Assembly (NCBI RefSeq): GCF_003687725.1 | Contig: NZ_RDOJ01000008.1 | Coordinates: forward strand, 59,457 to 123,456 | From: Faecalibacter macacae | Lineage (GTDB): Bacteria; Bacteroidota; Bacteroidia; Flavobacteriales; Weeksellaceae | Direction: 5' to 3' | Length of the DNA stretch: 64,000 nt | Shown: positions 17,890 to 26,630 of the stretch, one piece after another | Layout of the letters: every line of letters begins with the position of its first letter | How positions within the stretch are numbered: position 1 is the stretch's first letter | Translations under genes and position numbers: made by a program | Notes under the pieces: generated by a model | The model's input: only the letters and a program-made list of their open reading frames with translations | Told to the model about the DNA's origin: nothing | Database searches by the model: none

Positions 17890-19044
17890 TTATAAAGTCA
17901 TAAAATCTTGTTCCAATAAATCATCTAATGGGCTTTGTGCTATTGAAGTTGGTAGCTGTCTAAACGCAAAATTACGAACAGAAGTTAAAATTTTATTTTC
18001 TAACTGAGCAACTTTTCCCGCTAATCTTGAAGTGTGTATGATGTATTGCGTTCTTTTTAATCTTCGTTTATTATAGTTTTCAAAACACAAAATTATATTA
18101 TCAGGATTATTTTTTAATTCATCTACCAAAACGCAAACATCTTCAACTGCCATGCAAGCACCTTGTCCCATATTTGGCGTTGTTGCATGCGCTGCATCCC
18201 CAATGATTAAAACACGGTTAAAGTTATAACTATTAATAGGTTCTAAATCCATAATTGGAGCAGTAATCAAGTCTTGTTGATTTGTTTTTTGTAAAGTAGA
18301 ACGAATTAAACCAGAATAATCGGCAAAATTTCTTCTAATATCAGTTAAATCCCATTGATATACATCGCTGTTTAATGGAGTGTTTTTACAGGCATACCAA
18401 TAAATTTGGTTATCTTTTAATGGTGTTAAACCAAATCGGCCATTTGGTCCCCAAGTTTCTATAGATTTTTTTGAGGTATAATTTTCATCTTTAATTACGC
18501 CACGCCAACAAATGTAACCAGCATATTTTGGAGTTGATTTTGGCAATAATTTTTGTCGTATTGCTGAAGATATTCCGTCTGATGCAATTACAAAGTCTGT
18601 AGTTTCGTTTGTATCATCATCAAAGTATAAGACAACCTTATCATAACTTTGTTGTAAATCAACTACCTTTTTTCCAGTTACAACATTTTTAGGATTTATG
18701 GATTGATATAAATAGTGATGTAAATCGGCACGATGAATTGCAAAATTATCTGTATTGTAATTTTTACGTAGTCTATTTGTATCTGCTTTTAAAATTGTTT
18801 TTTCTTTCCAGTCTTGGATTTCAAAATCATCCAACATGTGTCCAAGTGGAATGATCTTGTCATCATATCCTAAAATTTCAAATGCTTTCATTGCATTAGA
18901 TGCTAATCCAAAACCAGCTCCAATACCACGAACTTCATCAGCTTTTTCGTATAAAGTATATGATATGTTTAAATCTTCGAAGGCTTTTGCTAAACACAAA
19001 CCGGCGATACCGGCTCCAACAATTATAAAATTTTGATCAATCAT
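17890..19044 (-). CDS. FAD-dependent monooxygenase (PHBH fold)
   Basis: A 384-residue flavoprotein with the N-terminal dinucleotide motif FIIVGAGIAGLCLAKAFED, the mid-protein DFVIASDGISSAIR (DG motif) and the C-terminal LIIGDAAHATTPNMGQGA (GD motif). This is the complete set for class A aromatic monooxygenases. FAD is bound and NAD(P)H should be the reductant. Similarity of layout is to HpxO- or salicylate-hydroxylase-like enzymes; it lacks the TetX-type N-terminus and I would not call it a tetracycline-inactivating enzyme. It abuts the MgtC remnant by 1 bp, tail to tail. Confidence 0.9.
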   Translation of the reverse strand: MIDQNFIIVGAGIAGLCLAKAFEDLNISYTLYEKADEVRGIGAGFGLASNAMKAFEILGYDDKIIPLGHMLDDFEIQDWKEKTILKADTNRLRKNYNTDNFAIHRADLHHYLYQSINPKNVVTGKKVVDLQQSYDKVVLYFDDDTNETTDFVIASDGISSAIRQKLLPKSTPKYAGYICWRGVIKDENYTSKKSIETWGPNGRFGLTPLKDNQIYWYACKNTPLNSDVYQWDLTDIRRNFADYSGLIRSTLQKTNQQDLITAPIMDLEPINSYNFNRVLIIGDAAHATTPNMGQGACMAVEDVCVLVDELKNNPDNIILCFENYNKRRLKRTQYIIHTSRLAGKVAQLENKILTSVRNFAFRQLPTSIAQSPLDDLLEQDFMTL

Positions 19045-19053
19045 GTAAATTCT

Positions 19054-19088
19054 AAAAAAATGCCTTAATTGATTAAAATTAAGGCATT
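19054..19088 (-). terminator. Intrinsic terminator of the M20 dipeptidase gene
   Basis: Arms AATGCCTTAATT (19059-19070) and AATTAAGGCATT (19077-19088), followed on the minus strand by a T-run at 19060-19054. It separates the dipeptidase gene from the FAD monooxygenase. Confidence 0.9.
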
Positions 19089-19114
19089 ATAAATTATAAG
19101 TAGATTATAAATTC

Positions 19115-20497
19115 TTATTCTTCAGTATAGTATTTAAAGAAGTATGGAATAGTTTCAATGCCTTTGTAGAAATTAAATAAACCATAATGTTCGTTAGGTG
19201 AGTGAATAACATCAGAGTTTAATCCGAATCCCATTAACACAGATTTTGTACCTAATTCTTCTTCAAATAAAGCAACAATCGGAATAGATCCACCAGCTCT
19301 TTCTGGTAAAGCTTCTTTCTCAAATGTTTCAGCTAATGCCTTTTTGGCTGCGATATACCCTTTATCAGTAGTTGGTAAAATATATGGTTTACCACCGTGA
19401 TGAGGTTTTACAACAACTTCTACAGAAGATGGAGCAAGAGTTGGGAAATACTCAGCAAATTTACGTGTAATATCTTCATGGTCTTGACCAGGTACTAAAC
19501 GCATTGAAATTTTAGCATAAGCCATTGATGGAATTACAGTTTTTGCACCAACACCTGTGTATCCTCCCCACATACCATTAACATCTAATGTTGGACGGAT
19601 AGAAGTTCTTTCGATAGTCGTATAACCTTCTTCACCTTGAATATCAGCGATTCCGATTGATTTTTTGTAATCTTCTACATTAAAAGGAATTTTCGCCATT
19701 TCAGCTCTTTCATCAGTAGTTAATTCAATTACGTTATCGTAGAAACCAGGAATTGTTATTTCACCATTATCATTAATTAATTTAGCAATCATACCAGCTA
19801 AAACATTTAATGGATTTGGAACTGCACCACCGTACACACCAGAGTGCATGTCACGATTAGCACCTTTAACTTCAACTTCAACGTAAGATAAACCACGTAA
19901 TCCGATTGAGATTGATGGTTGTTCGTTAGAAATCATTGAAGTGTCAGAAATTAAAATAACATCGTTTTTTAATTTCTCTTTATTATCTTTTACGAAGTTA
20001 ACTAAAGATGGAGAACCAATTTCTTCTTCTCCTTCAATCATAAACTTAACGTTACAAGGTAATTCGTTTGTTTTGTTTAAAGCTTCAAAAGCTTTAACGT
20101 GCATAAACATTTGACCTTTATCGTCTGCAGATCCACGTGCAAAGATTGCTCCGTCTGGGTGAATTTCTGTTTTCTTGATTACCGGCTCAAATGGACCTGA
20201 TTCCCATAACTCTAATGGATCAGCTGGTTGTACATCATAGTGTCCGTACACTAATACAGTTGGTTTTGTAGGATCTACAATTTTTTCTCCATAAACAACT
20301 GGGAATCCTTCAGTTTCACAAATTTCTACATTATCAGCACCAGCATCAGTTAAATATTTAGCAATTAATTCTGCTGCATTATTAACGTCTTGTGTGTAAG
20401 CTGTATCAGCACTAATTGAAGGTATCTTAAGTAATTCGATTAATTCATCAAGAAATCTTTCTTTATTTTCTTGGATAAATTGTTGCGTATTGTTCAT
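19115..20497 (-). CDS. M20-family dipeptidase
   Basis: A 460-residue cytoplasmic metallopeptidase. Zinc-site landmarks are VLVYGHYDVQP (H86, D88), ARGSADDKGQ, and FMIEGEEEIGSPS with the catalytic and metal glutamates; the dimerisation domain contains RDMHSGVYGG, and the C-terminus has IHSPNEHYGL. These are typical of the carnosinase/PepV-like clade in Bacteroidota, which cleaves dipeptides. Length is normal. It is transcribed alone and ends at the hairpin at 19054-19088. Confidence 0.94.
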   Translation of the reverse strand: MNNTQQFIQENKERFLDELIELLKIPSISADTAYTQDVNNAAELIAKYLTDAGADNVEICETEGFPVVYGEKIVDPTKPTVLVYGHYDVQPADPLELWESGPFEPVIKKTEIHPDGAIFARGSADDKGQMFMHVKAFEALNKTNELPCNVKFMIEGEEEIGSPSLVNFVKDNKEKLKNDVILISDTSMISNEQPSISIGLRGLSYVEVEVKGANRDMHSGVYGGAVPNPLNVLAGMIAKLINDNGEITIPGFYDNVIELTTDERAEMAKIPFNVEDYKKSIGIADIQGEEGYTTIERTSIRPTLDVNGMWGGYTGVGAKTVIPSMAYAKISMRLVPGQDHEDITRKFAEYFPTLAPSSVEVVVKPHHGGKPYILPTTDKGYIAAKKALAETFEKEALPERAGGSIPIVALFEEELGTKSVLMGFGLNSDVIHSPNEHYGLFNFYKGIETIPYFFKYYTEE

Positions 20498-20587
20498 TTC
20501 TGTTTTTTATGAATAATGTATAAAGTTAAGCATAAATATTAATACTGAAGTTATAAAATAGGATTTATTAGGATTGAAAAAGTAGTG

Positions 20588-20595
20588 TATCTTTG
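20588..20595 (+). promoter_or_regulatory. Promoter -7 box of DUF4286 gene
   Basis: TATCTTTG matches TAnnTTTG exactly and lies 14 bp before the ATG at 20610. No clear -33 element is visible. Confidence 0.5.
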
Positions 20596-20609
20596 CAAAA
20601 AATTGATAT

Positions 20610-20924
20610 ATGATATTATACAATACAACTTTTGTTGTTGAAGATAGTGTACACGAAGAATGGTTACCTTGGTTTAAGGAAGAACATTTAAAAGATTATT
20701 TAAATACAAATTGTTTTTTAGGTGCTCGTTTAGGGAAAATTACCTCTCATGAAGAGCCTGGTTTTAAAAGTTATTCGTTGCAATTATTTGTGAATGATGA
20801 TTTGACTTTAGAACAGTTTAGAAATAACTTTTTAGATGGAATCCAGCAAAAATCATTACAAAAATTTGCAACTAAGGTTTTAACTTTTGCAAGTGAAATG
20901 GAACATTTAGGAGATTTTAATTAA
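20610..20924 (+). CDS. DUF4286 family protein
   Basis: A 104-residue protein opening MILYNTTFVVEDSVHEEW, with FLGARLGKI in the middle and a C-terminal KFATKVLTFASEMEHL, which is the DUF4286 pattern: a small ferredoxin-like alpha/beta fold. No catalytic residues are evident and the function is unknown. It is a stand-alone gene with a promoter box at 20588 and a strong terminator immediately after. Confidence 0.85.
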   Translation: MILYNTTFVVEDSVHEEWLPWFKEEHLKDYLNTNCFLGARLGKITSHEEPGFKSYSLQLFVNDDLTLEQFRNNFLDGIQQKSLQKFATKVLTFASEMEHLGDFN

Positions 20925-20927
20925 TAT

Positions 20928-20963
20928 AAAAAAAGCAGATTCAATTTTGAATCTGCTTTTTTT
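20928..20963. terminator. Bidirectional terminator
   Basis: A perfect stem (GCAGATTCAA with TTGAATCTGC) bounded by seven A and seven T between the convergent DUF4286 and beta-barrel genes. Confidence 0.93.
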
Positions 20964-20980
20964 ATATCATTAATAAAGTA

Positions 20981-21556
20981 TTATCTTTTTCCAGGTAAAT
21001 AAATTTGAAATCCAACTGCTACTCCTAATCCATTTTGAGCTTCTGCCGAAGCGTGGTTAGATTTTGAATAGTTATAACCTCCTGTTACTTCTAATGCAAC
21101 TGTTCTTGAGATAAAATGTGCATATCCAGCATTAATTCCAAATCCGAATGATGTGTCAGATGTTCCGCCGCTTTCAGCTCCAGTAATACCTAATTCTCCT
21201 TGTCCAAAGAAACGTCCAGTAGAACTAGCCCCTTCTGGGAAGTAATAACGGATAAATGGCATTAATTTGTAGCTCCAAATATTATCACCACCTTTTACAG
21301 TTTGTAATCCTAATCCTGTAGTTAAACCAAGAGCTACACCATCTGAAATAAAGTAACCTGCTTGTGGATTTATGTTGATGTTAAAGTTTTCACCTTCGAA
21401 TGAATATCCTAACGAACCGATAGATCCACCTACTAACCAATTTCCTTTTTGGATGGGTTTTTCACCAACTTCAGCAGATGAAACAGGCCTCGTAATGTCT
21501 TGCCCTAAAGTAAATATTGAAGCAGAAAATGTTAATGTTAAAATTATTTTTTTCAT
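20981..21556 (-). CDS. Outer-membrane beta-barrel protein
   Basis: A 191-residue exported protein: signal peptide 1-18 (ILTLTFSASIFTLGQ), then alternating glycine/aromatic strands such as GNWLVGGSIGSLGYSF and GFGINAGYAHFISRTVALEV, ending in the strand GVAVGFQIYLPGKR. This is the small OmpA/PorT-like barrel type (PF13568/PF13505). It probably sits in the outer membrane as an eight-strand barrel. The ligand is unknown. No operon partner; terminators lie on both sides. Confidence 0.88.
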   Translation of the reverse strand: MKKIILTLTFSASIFTLGQDITRPVSSAEVGEKPIQKGNWLVGGSIGSLGYSFEGENFNININPQAGYFISDGVALGLTTGLGLQTVKGGDNIWSYKLMPFIRYYFPEGASSTGRFFGQGELGITGAESGGTSDTSFGFGINAGYAHFISRTVALEVTGGYNYSKSNHASAEAQNGLGVAVGFQIYLPGKR

Positions 21557-21598
21557 ATAGTTTTATTTTGGTTAACTTAATTTTAACAAAGACTGTTC

Positions 21599-21633
21599 AA
21601 AAAAAAAATGCAACATGTAATATGTTGCATTTT
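21599..21633. terminator. Terminator after hemL
   Basis: Arms AAAATGCAACAT and ATGTTGCATTTT (21605-21616 and 21622-21633), with a T-run on the minus strand formed by the A-run before 21609. It lies 22 bp after the hemL stop. Confidence 0.9.
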
Positions 21634-21654
21634 ATCTTATTGTTATTTAGTTTT

Positions 21655-22941
21655 TTATAGCTCGAATGAACGAACAGCTTCTAATGTTTTATTGATTTCA
21701 GCATCCTTAATTGCATCAGAAATAAACCAAGTTTCGTATCCTGAAGGAGCAATGTAAACTTCGTTCGTTAATAAATGATGGAAGAATTTATTGAATGTTT
21801 CGTGGTTACATTTTGTTGCAACGTCTTCAAAATTATTGATTTCATTGGCTTCCGTAAAGAATACCGACATCATTGAACCGAATTGATTGATGTGATTTGC
21901 AATACCTTTTTCGTTTAAAATCGTATGGATTTCTTTTGATAACGTTTCAGTTGTTGCATCAATACGGTTGAATAAATCACGATCATTGTTAATGATGTTT
22001 AAAGTCGTATAACCAGCACGCATTGCAATTGGATTCCCAGATAATGTTCCGGCTTGGTACACTGGTCCAAGTGGTGCTAGATGATTCATGATTTCAGCAC
22101 GAGCCGCGAAAGCCCCTACAGGGAAACCACCACCGATAACTTTTCCAAATGTTACAATATCAGCTGCAATGTTTAAACGCTCTTGTGCACCTCCCATAGC
22201 TTGACGGAATCCAGTCATTACTTCATCGAAGATTAATAATGCACCGTTTTCTGTACAAAGTGTGCGTAACCCTTCTAAGAAACCTTCTTGTGGTACAACA
22301 CAACCCATATTACCAGCAATTGGTTCTACGATAATAGCTGCAATTTCGCCATTATTTTGTTCAAATAATGCTTTAACAGATTCTAAATTATTGTATTCTG
22401 CTAATAATGTGTCTTTTGCAGTTCCTTGTGTAACACCAGGAGAATTTGGGTTACCAAAAGTTGCAGCTCCAGATCCAGCTTTAATTAAAAATGCATCTGA
22501 GTGACCGTGGTAACAACCCTCGAATTTTACAATTTTATCACGATTTGTATATCCACGCGCTAAACGAATAGCAGACATACAAGCTTCTGTACCTGAGTTT
22601 ACCATACGTACCATATCTATGTTTGGTACAACAGATGTGATTAATTTCGCAATTTCAGTTTCTAATTCAGTTGGCGTTCCGAAAGAAAACCCTTTTTTCA
22701 TCTGCTCAACTGTTGCATTTAATACATCTGGGTGAGTATGTCCAATAATCATAGGTCCCCAAGAATTGATGTAATCTACATAGCTACGACCATCTTCGTC
22801 GTAAATATATGCTCCTTCTGCTTTAGAAATAAAAATTGGAGTACCACCAACTGATTTGAATGCTCTTACAGGTGAATTAACACCACCTGGTATATAATTT
22901 TGTGCATCTGCAAATAATGCACTACTTCTTTGATACAACAT
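21655..22941 (-). CDS. hemL: Glutamate-1-semialdehyde 2,1-aminomutase
   Basis: A 428-residue class III PLP enzyme. It has the N-terminal [37 protein letters not shown], the cofactor region [10 protein letters not shown], and the Schiff-base lysine in [17 protein letters not shown]. It converts glutamate-1-semialdehyde to 5-aminolevulinate, the C5 route to haem. hemB and hemW lie elsewhere in the window, so the pathway is not an operon. A -7 box on the minus strand is at 22965-22972. Confidence 0.97.
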   Translation of the reverse strand: MLYQRSSALFADAQNYIPGGVNSPVRAFKSVGGTPIFISKAEGAYIYDEDGRSYVDYINSWGPMIIGHTHPDVLNATVEQMKKGFSFGTPTELETEIAKLITSVVPNIDMVRMVNSGTEACMSAIRLARGYTNRDKIVKFEGCYHGHSDAFLIKAGSGAATFGNPNSPGVTQGTAKDTLLAEYNNLESVKALFEQNNGEIAAIIVEPIAGNMGCVVPQEGFLEGLRTLCTENGALLIFDEVMTGFRQAMGGAQERLNIAADIVTFGKVIGGGFPVGAFAARAEIMNHLAPLGPVYQAGTLSGNPIAMRAGYTTLNIINNDRDLFNRIDATTETLSKEIHTILNEKGIANHINQFGSMMSVFFTEANEINNFEDVATKCNHETFNKFFHHLLTNEVYIAPSGYETWFISDAIKDAEINKTLEAVRSFEL

Positions 22942-22964
22942 AATAAACTGTAAAAATAGTTATG

Positions 22965-22972
22965 CAAATTTA
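22965..22972 (-). promoter_or_regulatory. Promoter -7 box of hemL
   Basis: CAAATTTA, read on the minus strand as TAAATTTG, lies 24 bp upstream of the hemL ATG. It matches TAnnTTTG exactly. Confidence 0.55.
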
Positions 22973-23120
22973 ACGAAACTAGCTTGAATAAAGAAGTATA
23001 ATGAAATTGATTTCTTTAAAAGTTTTCGTAATAATTGTTTTAAATTATTTATTAAGCAACAAAATACAGATATATAGGTAGATTTAGATGTAATTCTCTA
23101 TCTATATTTGCATCAATAAC

Positions 23121-23142
23121 CAACTAACCAACCAACTAACCT
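23121..23142. repeat. Short CCAACTAA-type tandem repeat at helicase gene 3' end
   Basis: The sequence consists of CCAACTAA and CCAA units (about three units in 22 bp) and runs across the stop codon of the nuclease-helicase gene (23136-23138). A plus-strand -7-like box TATATTTG (23103-23110) lies just before it, as if a leader had once begun here. Confidence 0.5.
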
Positions 23143-26100
23143 AAACTTATTTTTAGAATTGATTGATGATTATCTAAGTAGAAAATCAAATCTCTTAAGA
23201 TTTGATTTTCTTTTAGAATATATTTATTCCCAACCAAAAATAATTGTTCTTTCGCTCTTGTTAGTGCAACGTTTAATTTTCTGTCTACATCACCAGCATC
23301 ATTCATATTTACCAACGAATTTAATTGTGCATAATGCGTTACAGCAAAACTATAAATGATGATATCACGCTGACTTCCTTGGTAACGCTCGACAGTGTCA
23401 ACCGTAATTTGCTCGAAATTTGGAATATTGGCTAATTCTAATTTTTGTTTAATTAACGCAATTTGATTTCTAAAAGGTGCAATTATTCCAATCGTTTTCT
23501 TTGGATTGAATTCTTTTTGATTAAAATTATAAACACGTATTATCTCTTTAACCATTTCAACAACTAAATCAGCTTCTTGATAATTTGTTTTTGGTAAAGA
23601 TGGATGTTCTTCAACTTCTAAAAATGCAAAACGTTTAGTTGTTAAAAGTGATTGAAAATAATTGTTTTCAAATGATTTTAAATTTAATTCAGCTCGTTGA
23701 CGAGAAAGACTTTGTTTAGCATCAGCAGATAAATGATTTAAATCGAAAGCAACATTTAATTTTCCTCCATAAAAATGATGATTTGGGAAATCTGCAATTT
23801 CATGATGCATACGACCTTGATAGGTTAATTGATCGTAAGCATTGTCGTAATTATTTTGTTCACAGAATTCGTAAAGTCTCTCAAACAAAGAGTTTTTACG
23901 ATTGACTAAACCAATTTCTTCTAATTTTTCAGAATTTGTTTTAGATAATTCAGGCGATTGTAAAACAATTGCAGGTAATTGTTTATGATCACCAATCATG
24001 ATAAATCGTTTAGCTTTCGGTAAAATTCCAATTATCTGAGGTTCTAAAATTTGAGAAGCTTCGTCGATGATTATCGTATCAAATTTCTTTAGTTTTAAAA
24101 TATCAGATTTACTTGTAATCGAAGCGACAGTCGACACAAAAATGCGCTGATTATTGATTAAATCTACTATTGTTTTTCGTGTAAATTTATCACCACTTTG
24201 TTTTAATTCTTCTTCTTTTCGACGAATTATCACATTCAACAAGTTTTTATGATGTTCTGGCGACGAAGTCAATTCACTCCCAATTCTTATGTATTTTTGA
24301 TTAACCGTGTCATCAATTGCTTCATTAATACTTTCACATAATTCGTCTACCGCACGATTGGTATACGCTAATAATAAGATATTTGAATTAGTATTTGTAT
24401 GTAATTCTTTTACCAATTCATTGATAATAATCGATGTCTTTCCCGTTCCTGGAGGTCCATTTAATAAAAAATAATCTTCGCTTGAAAGTGCTTTTTTCAG
24501 AATTCGATTTTGTTCTTCTGATAAATGATCTTTATGAAAATTGTATGCTAATTGATTAATTGGTTCACGCTGATTTAATAATAATTGTTTTGTTTCCGAT
24601 TTACTTTTCATAAAAGCATAGATATTTCTATACATCGAAATGAACGAATTATCCATGAAATCTCGTTCCAAAGCCCATTTTGCATCGGTACCTAAAGTAT
24701 CAAAAAAGTGAGTGTTGGGTTGTTTATATCTAAATTGAAGTGTTATTAAATCTTTTGTGATTGAACGAATTGTACACTTGAAAATCTGATTTGATAATGC
24801 TGTTTCTTCATTGTTGTTTCTTGGGTATAATACGCAAATATCTCCTTCACGAATTGATATAAAATCATTAGCTGGATTGGTACGTTTTAAAACAATTTGA
24901 CGTTTGTCTTGATGAATAGAATTTTCTTGAATCATCAAATCATAAATGATTTCGTAGTTTCTTGATTTTTCATCAAATGTGTTTAACCATAAACTTGCTA
25001 AACCATTGTTCGAATTAGATTGTCCCAAACCTAATTGACCCAAGTATTGTTCCTTCGCAATAAAGCTTGCAAAAGAGTAGAAGTATTCTTTTTCTAAGGG
25101 TGTACTTGTTTTGATTGGGATTTGAAATGCATCAATTTGATTCCCAACTAATTCCTTAAACTTAGGGTTTAAGTTTTTGGTTTTAATTATTTCATTTACA
25201 TTAACTTGGTTAATTAAATTTTCTGTTAAATTTCGATCTCCAGTACTTAAAATATGTTCATTAACTATAATTAAATTTCTTAAATCCAAAATAGATTGAA
25301 CGCGAGATAAATTAGGTTTATCATAACGTAAATTACCCATATATACTTTTGAATAAAAGATATATCCATCCGTATGATTGGCAATATCTTTAAATTCTAA
25401 TTCGAATAAAACACCAATAATTTGATAATATAAAAACAACTGAACGGCATGATTGGGTTTAATTTTTACACCTTCATGATCACCAAATGGTGCACCGCCA
25501 GATTTTAATTCAACAATTTTATTTTTCCCTTCTGGATTTAAATCTAAAATATCCAAACGACCTTGAATCCCATATTGTTCACATAGGAAAGAAGGTTCTA
25601 AAAGTATACGATCCAATGAGATATCATACTTTTTAAAATCTTCTTCCATTACTTTCTGTATACGATCGTAATGACCTTTGGCTTCTTGGTAATATTCTTT
25701 GAATTTATCTGGATCTTTTAAATCATCACAAGAAGAAAATTCTAACGGATTGGTTTTAAAATCTTCAGTAAATAGATCATTAAATTGCGTATTTTCAATC
25801 CCTTCAGTTGTAAAAGCATCAACAACTTGATTGGCAAAATTTCCTAAACGAATATGTTTAGAATTTGGAGATTCTTCAAATTTACTTTTAATGAATTGCA
25901 TCGGCGAAGTTCCGTAATCCTGGAAACATTCGGCAATAGAGGAGATGTTGATTAAATAATCAGGTTCTAAAATAATGAAACGAGGATGGTAAATATCTTC
26001 TTCATCAACAGATACATTAATCAAATTTAATTGTGCACCAACCCAAAATTTAGATGTCGATTTGAATCGTTCGTTGATTCCATCTTCATCTATACGAATC

Positions 26101-26588
26101 GTAATGTATTCACCATCTTCAATTTCTTCGTAATCACAAATCAAACAATCCATTTTAATTTCAATAACCTGAACACGCATTTTTTTGATGCGCTGTCGAG
26201 TTGTGATTTTATTTGTATAATATGCTTTTGCAGGAAAAAAGTACATTAATTCTGCCGGAGTCATAACTTCGTAAATTGAAGCAATAAACTTAGAAACATA
26301 CATTAAATGCGTAAAATATTCTAATTCTTCTGGTTTATAGGATTGTGTCTCAACCTTTTTAACTGTAGCACGAAACGAATGGATTTTTGTTGAAACTTTG
26401 TAGGTATTACAGATGAACGAAAGCTTTGAGAAAAGATTCGAGAATTGTAAACTTTCGTTTTTAGTTAAATCGAAAGCTAAGTTTTCAACGACACGTTTTA
26501 AATCTAAATATTTAGAAATAATTGGTTTATTAGATTGCTGTATGGCTAAAATTTCTTCTAAAAAGCGAGAACCTTCCTGCGGATTCAT
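23136..26588 (-). CDS. Dna2-like nuclease-helicase (PD-(D/E)XK + UPF1-like SF1 helicase)
   Basis: A 1150-residue protein. An N-terminal region of unclear fold (1-280) precedes a PD-(D/E)XK-like nuclease segment near residues 325-370 (GRLDILDL... then IVELKSGG). The SF1B helicase core follows, with Walker A NGPPGTGKTS at about 708, the Walker B box IIDEASQ at about 840, the Gln/Arg motif GDHKQLPAI, motif V TVDTVERYQGSQRD near 1069, and motif VI NVALTRAKEQLFLVGN. This order recalls Dna2, which cuts and unwinds flapped DNA. A clear four-cysteine Fe-S set is not visible. It could act in replication or repair, or against foreign DNA. No partner genes flank it. Confidence 0.88.
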   Translation of the reverse strand: MNPQEGSRFLEEILAIQQSNKPIISKYLDLKRVVENLAFDLTKNESLQFSNLFSKLSFICNTYKVSTKIHSFRATVKKVETQSYKPEELEYFTHLMYVSKFIASIYEVMTPAELMYFFPAKAYYTNKITTRQRIKKMRVQVIEIKMDCLICDYEEIEDGEYITIRIDEDGINERFKSTSKFWVGAQLNLINVSVDEEDIYHPRFIILEPDYLINISSIAECFQDYGTSPMQFIKSKFEESPNSKHIRLGNFANQVVDAFTTEGIENTQFNDLFTEDFKTNPLEFSSCDDLKDPDKFKEYYQEAKGHYDRIQKVMEEDFKKYDISLDRILLEPSFLCEQYGIQGRLDILDLNPEGKNKIVELKSGGAPFGDHEGVKIKPNHAVQLFLYYQIIGVLFELEFKDIANHTDGYIFYSKVYMGNLRYDKPNLSRVQSILDLRNLIIVNEHILSTGDRNLTENLINQVNVNEIIKTKNLNPKFKELVGNQIDAFQIPIKTSTPLEKEYFYSFASFIAKEQYLGQLGLGQSNSNNGLASLWLNTFDEKSRNYEIIYDLMIQENSIHQDKRQIVLKRTNPANDFISIREGDICVLYPRNNNEETALSNQIFKCTIRSITKDLITLQFRYKQPNTHFFDTLGTDAKWALERDFMDNSFISMYRNIYAFMKSKSETKQLLLNQREPINQLAYNFHKDHLSEEQNRILKKALSSEDYFLLNGPPGTGKTSIIINELVKELHTNTNSNILLLAYTNRAVDELCESINEAIDDTVNQKYIRIGSELTSSPEHHKNLLNVIIRRKEEELKQSGDKFTRKTIVDLINNQRIFVSTVASITSKSDILKLKKFDTIIIDEASQILEPQIIGILPKAKRFIMIGDHKQLPAIVLQSPELSKTNSEKLEEIGLVNRKNSLFERLYEFCEQNNYDNAYDQLTYQGRMHHEIADFPNHHFYGGKLNVAFDLNHLSADAKQSLSRQRAELNLKSFENNYFQSLLTTKRFAFLEVEEHPSLPKTNYQEADLVVEMVKEIIRVYNFNQKEFNPKKTIGIIAPFRNQIALIKQKLELANIPNFEQITVDTVERYQGSQRDIIIYSFAVTHYAQLNSLVNMNDAGDVDRKLNVALTRAKEQLFLVGNKYILKENQILRDLIFYLDNHQSILKISLG

Positions 26589-26630
26589 GGAGTTTATTTT
26601 TTACAAAAATACGTTTAATCTTCTATAAAA

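Noticed and set aside
17890..19044. TetX-type tetracycline-inactivating enzyme
   Set aside because: The fold and FAD motifs are shared, but the N-terminal and substrate-domain sequence do not resemble TetX as I know it.
22262..22504. 80-codon plus-strand frame in hemL
   Set aside because: Antisense of a conserved PLP-enzyme gene.
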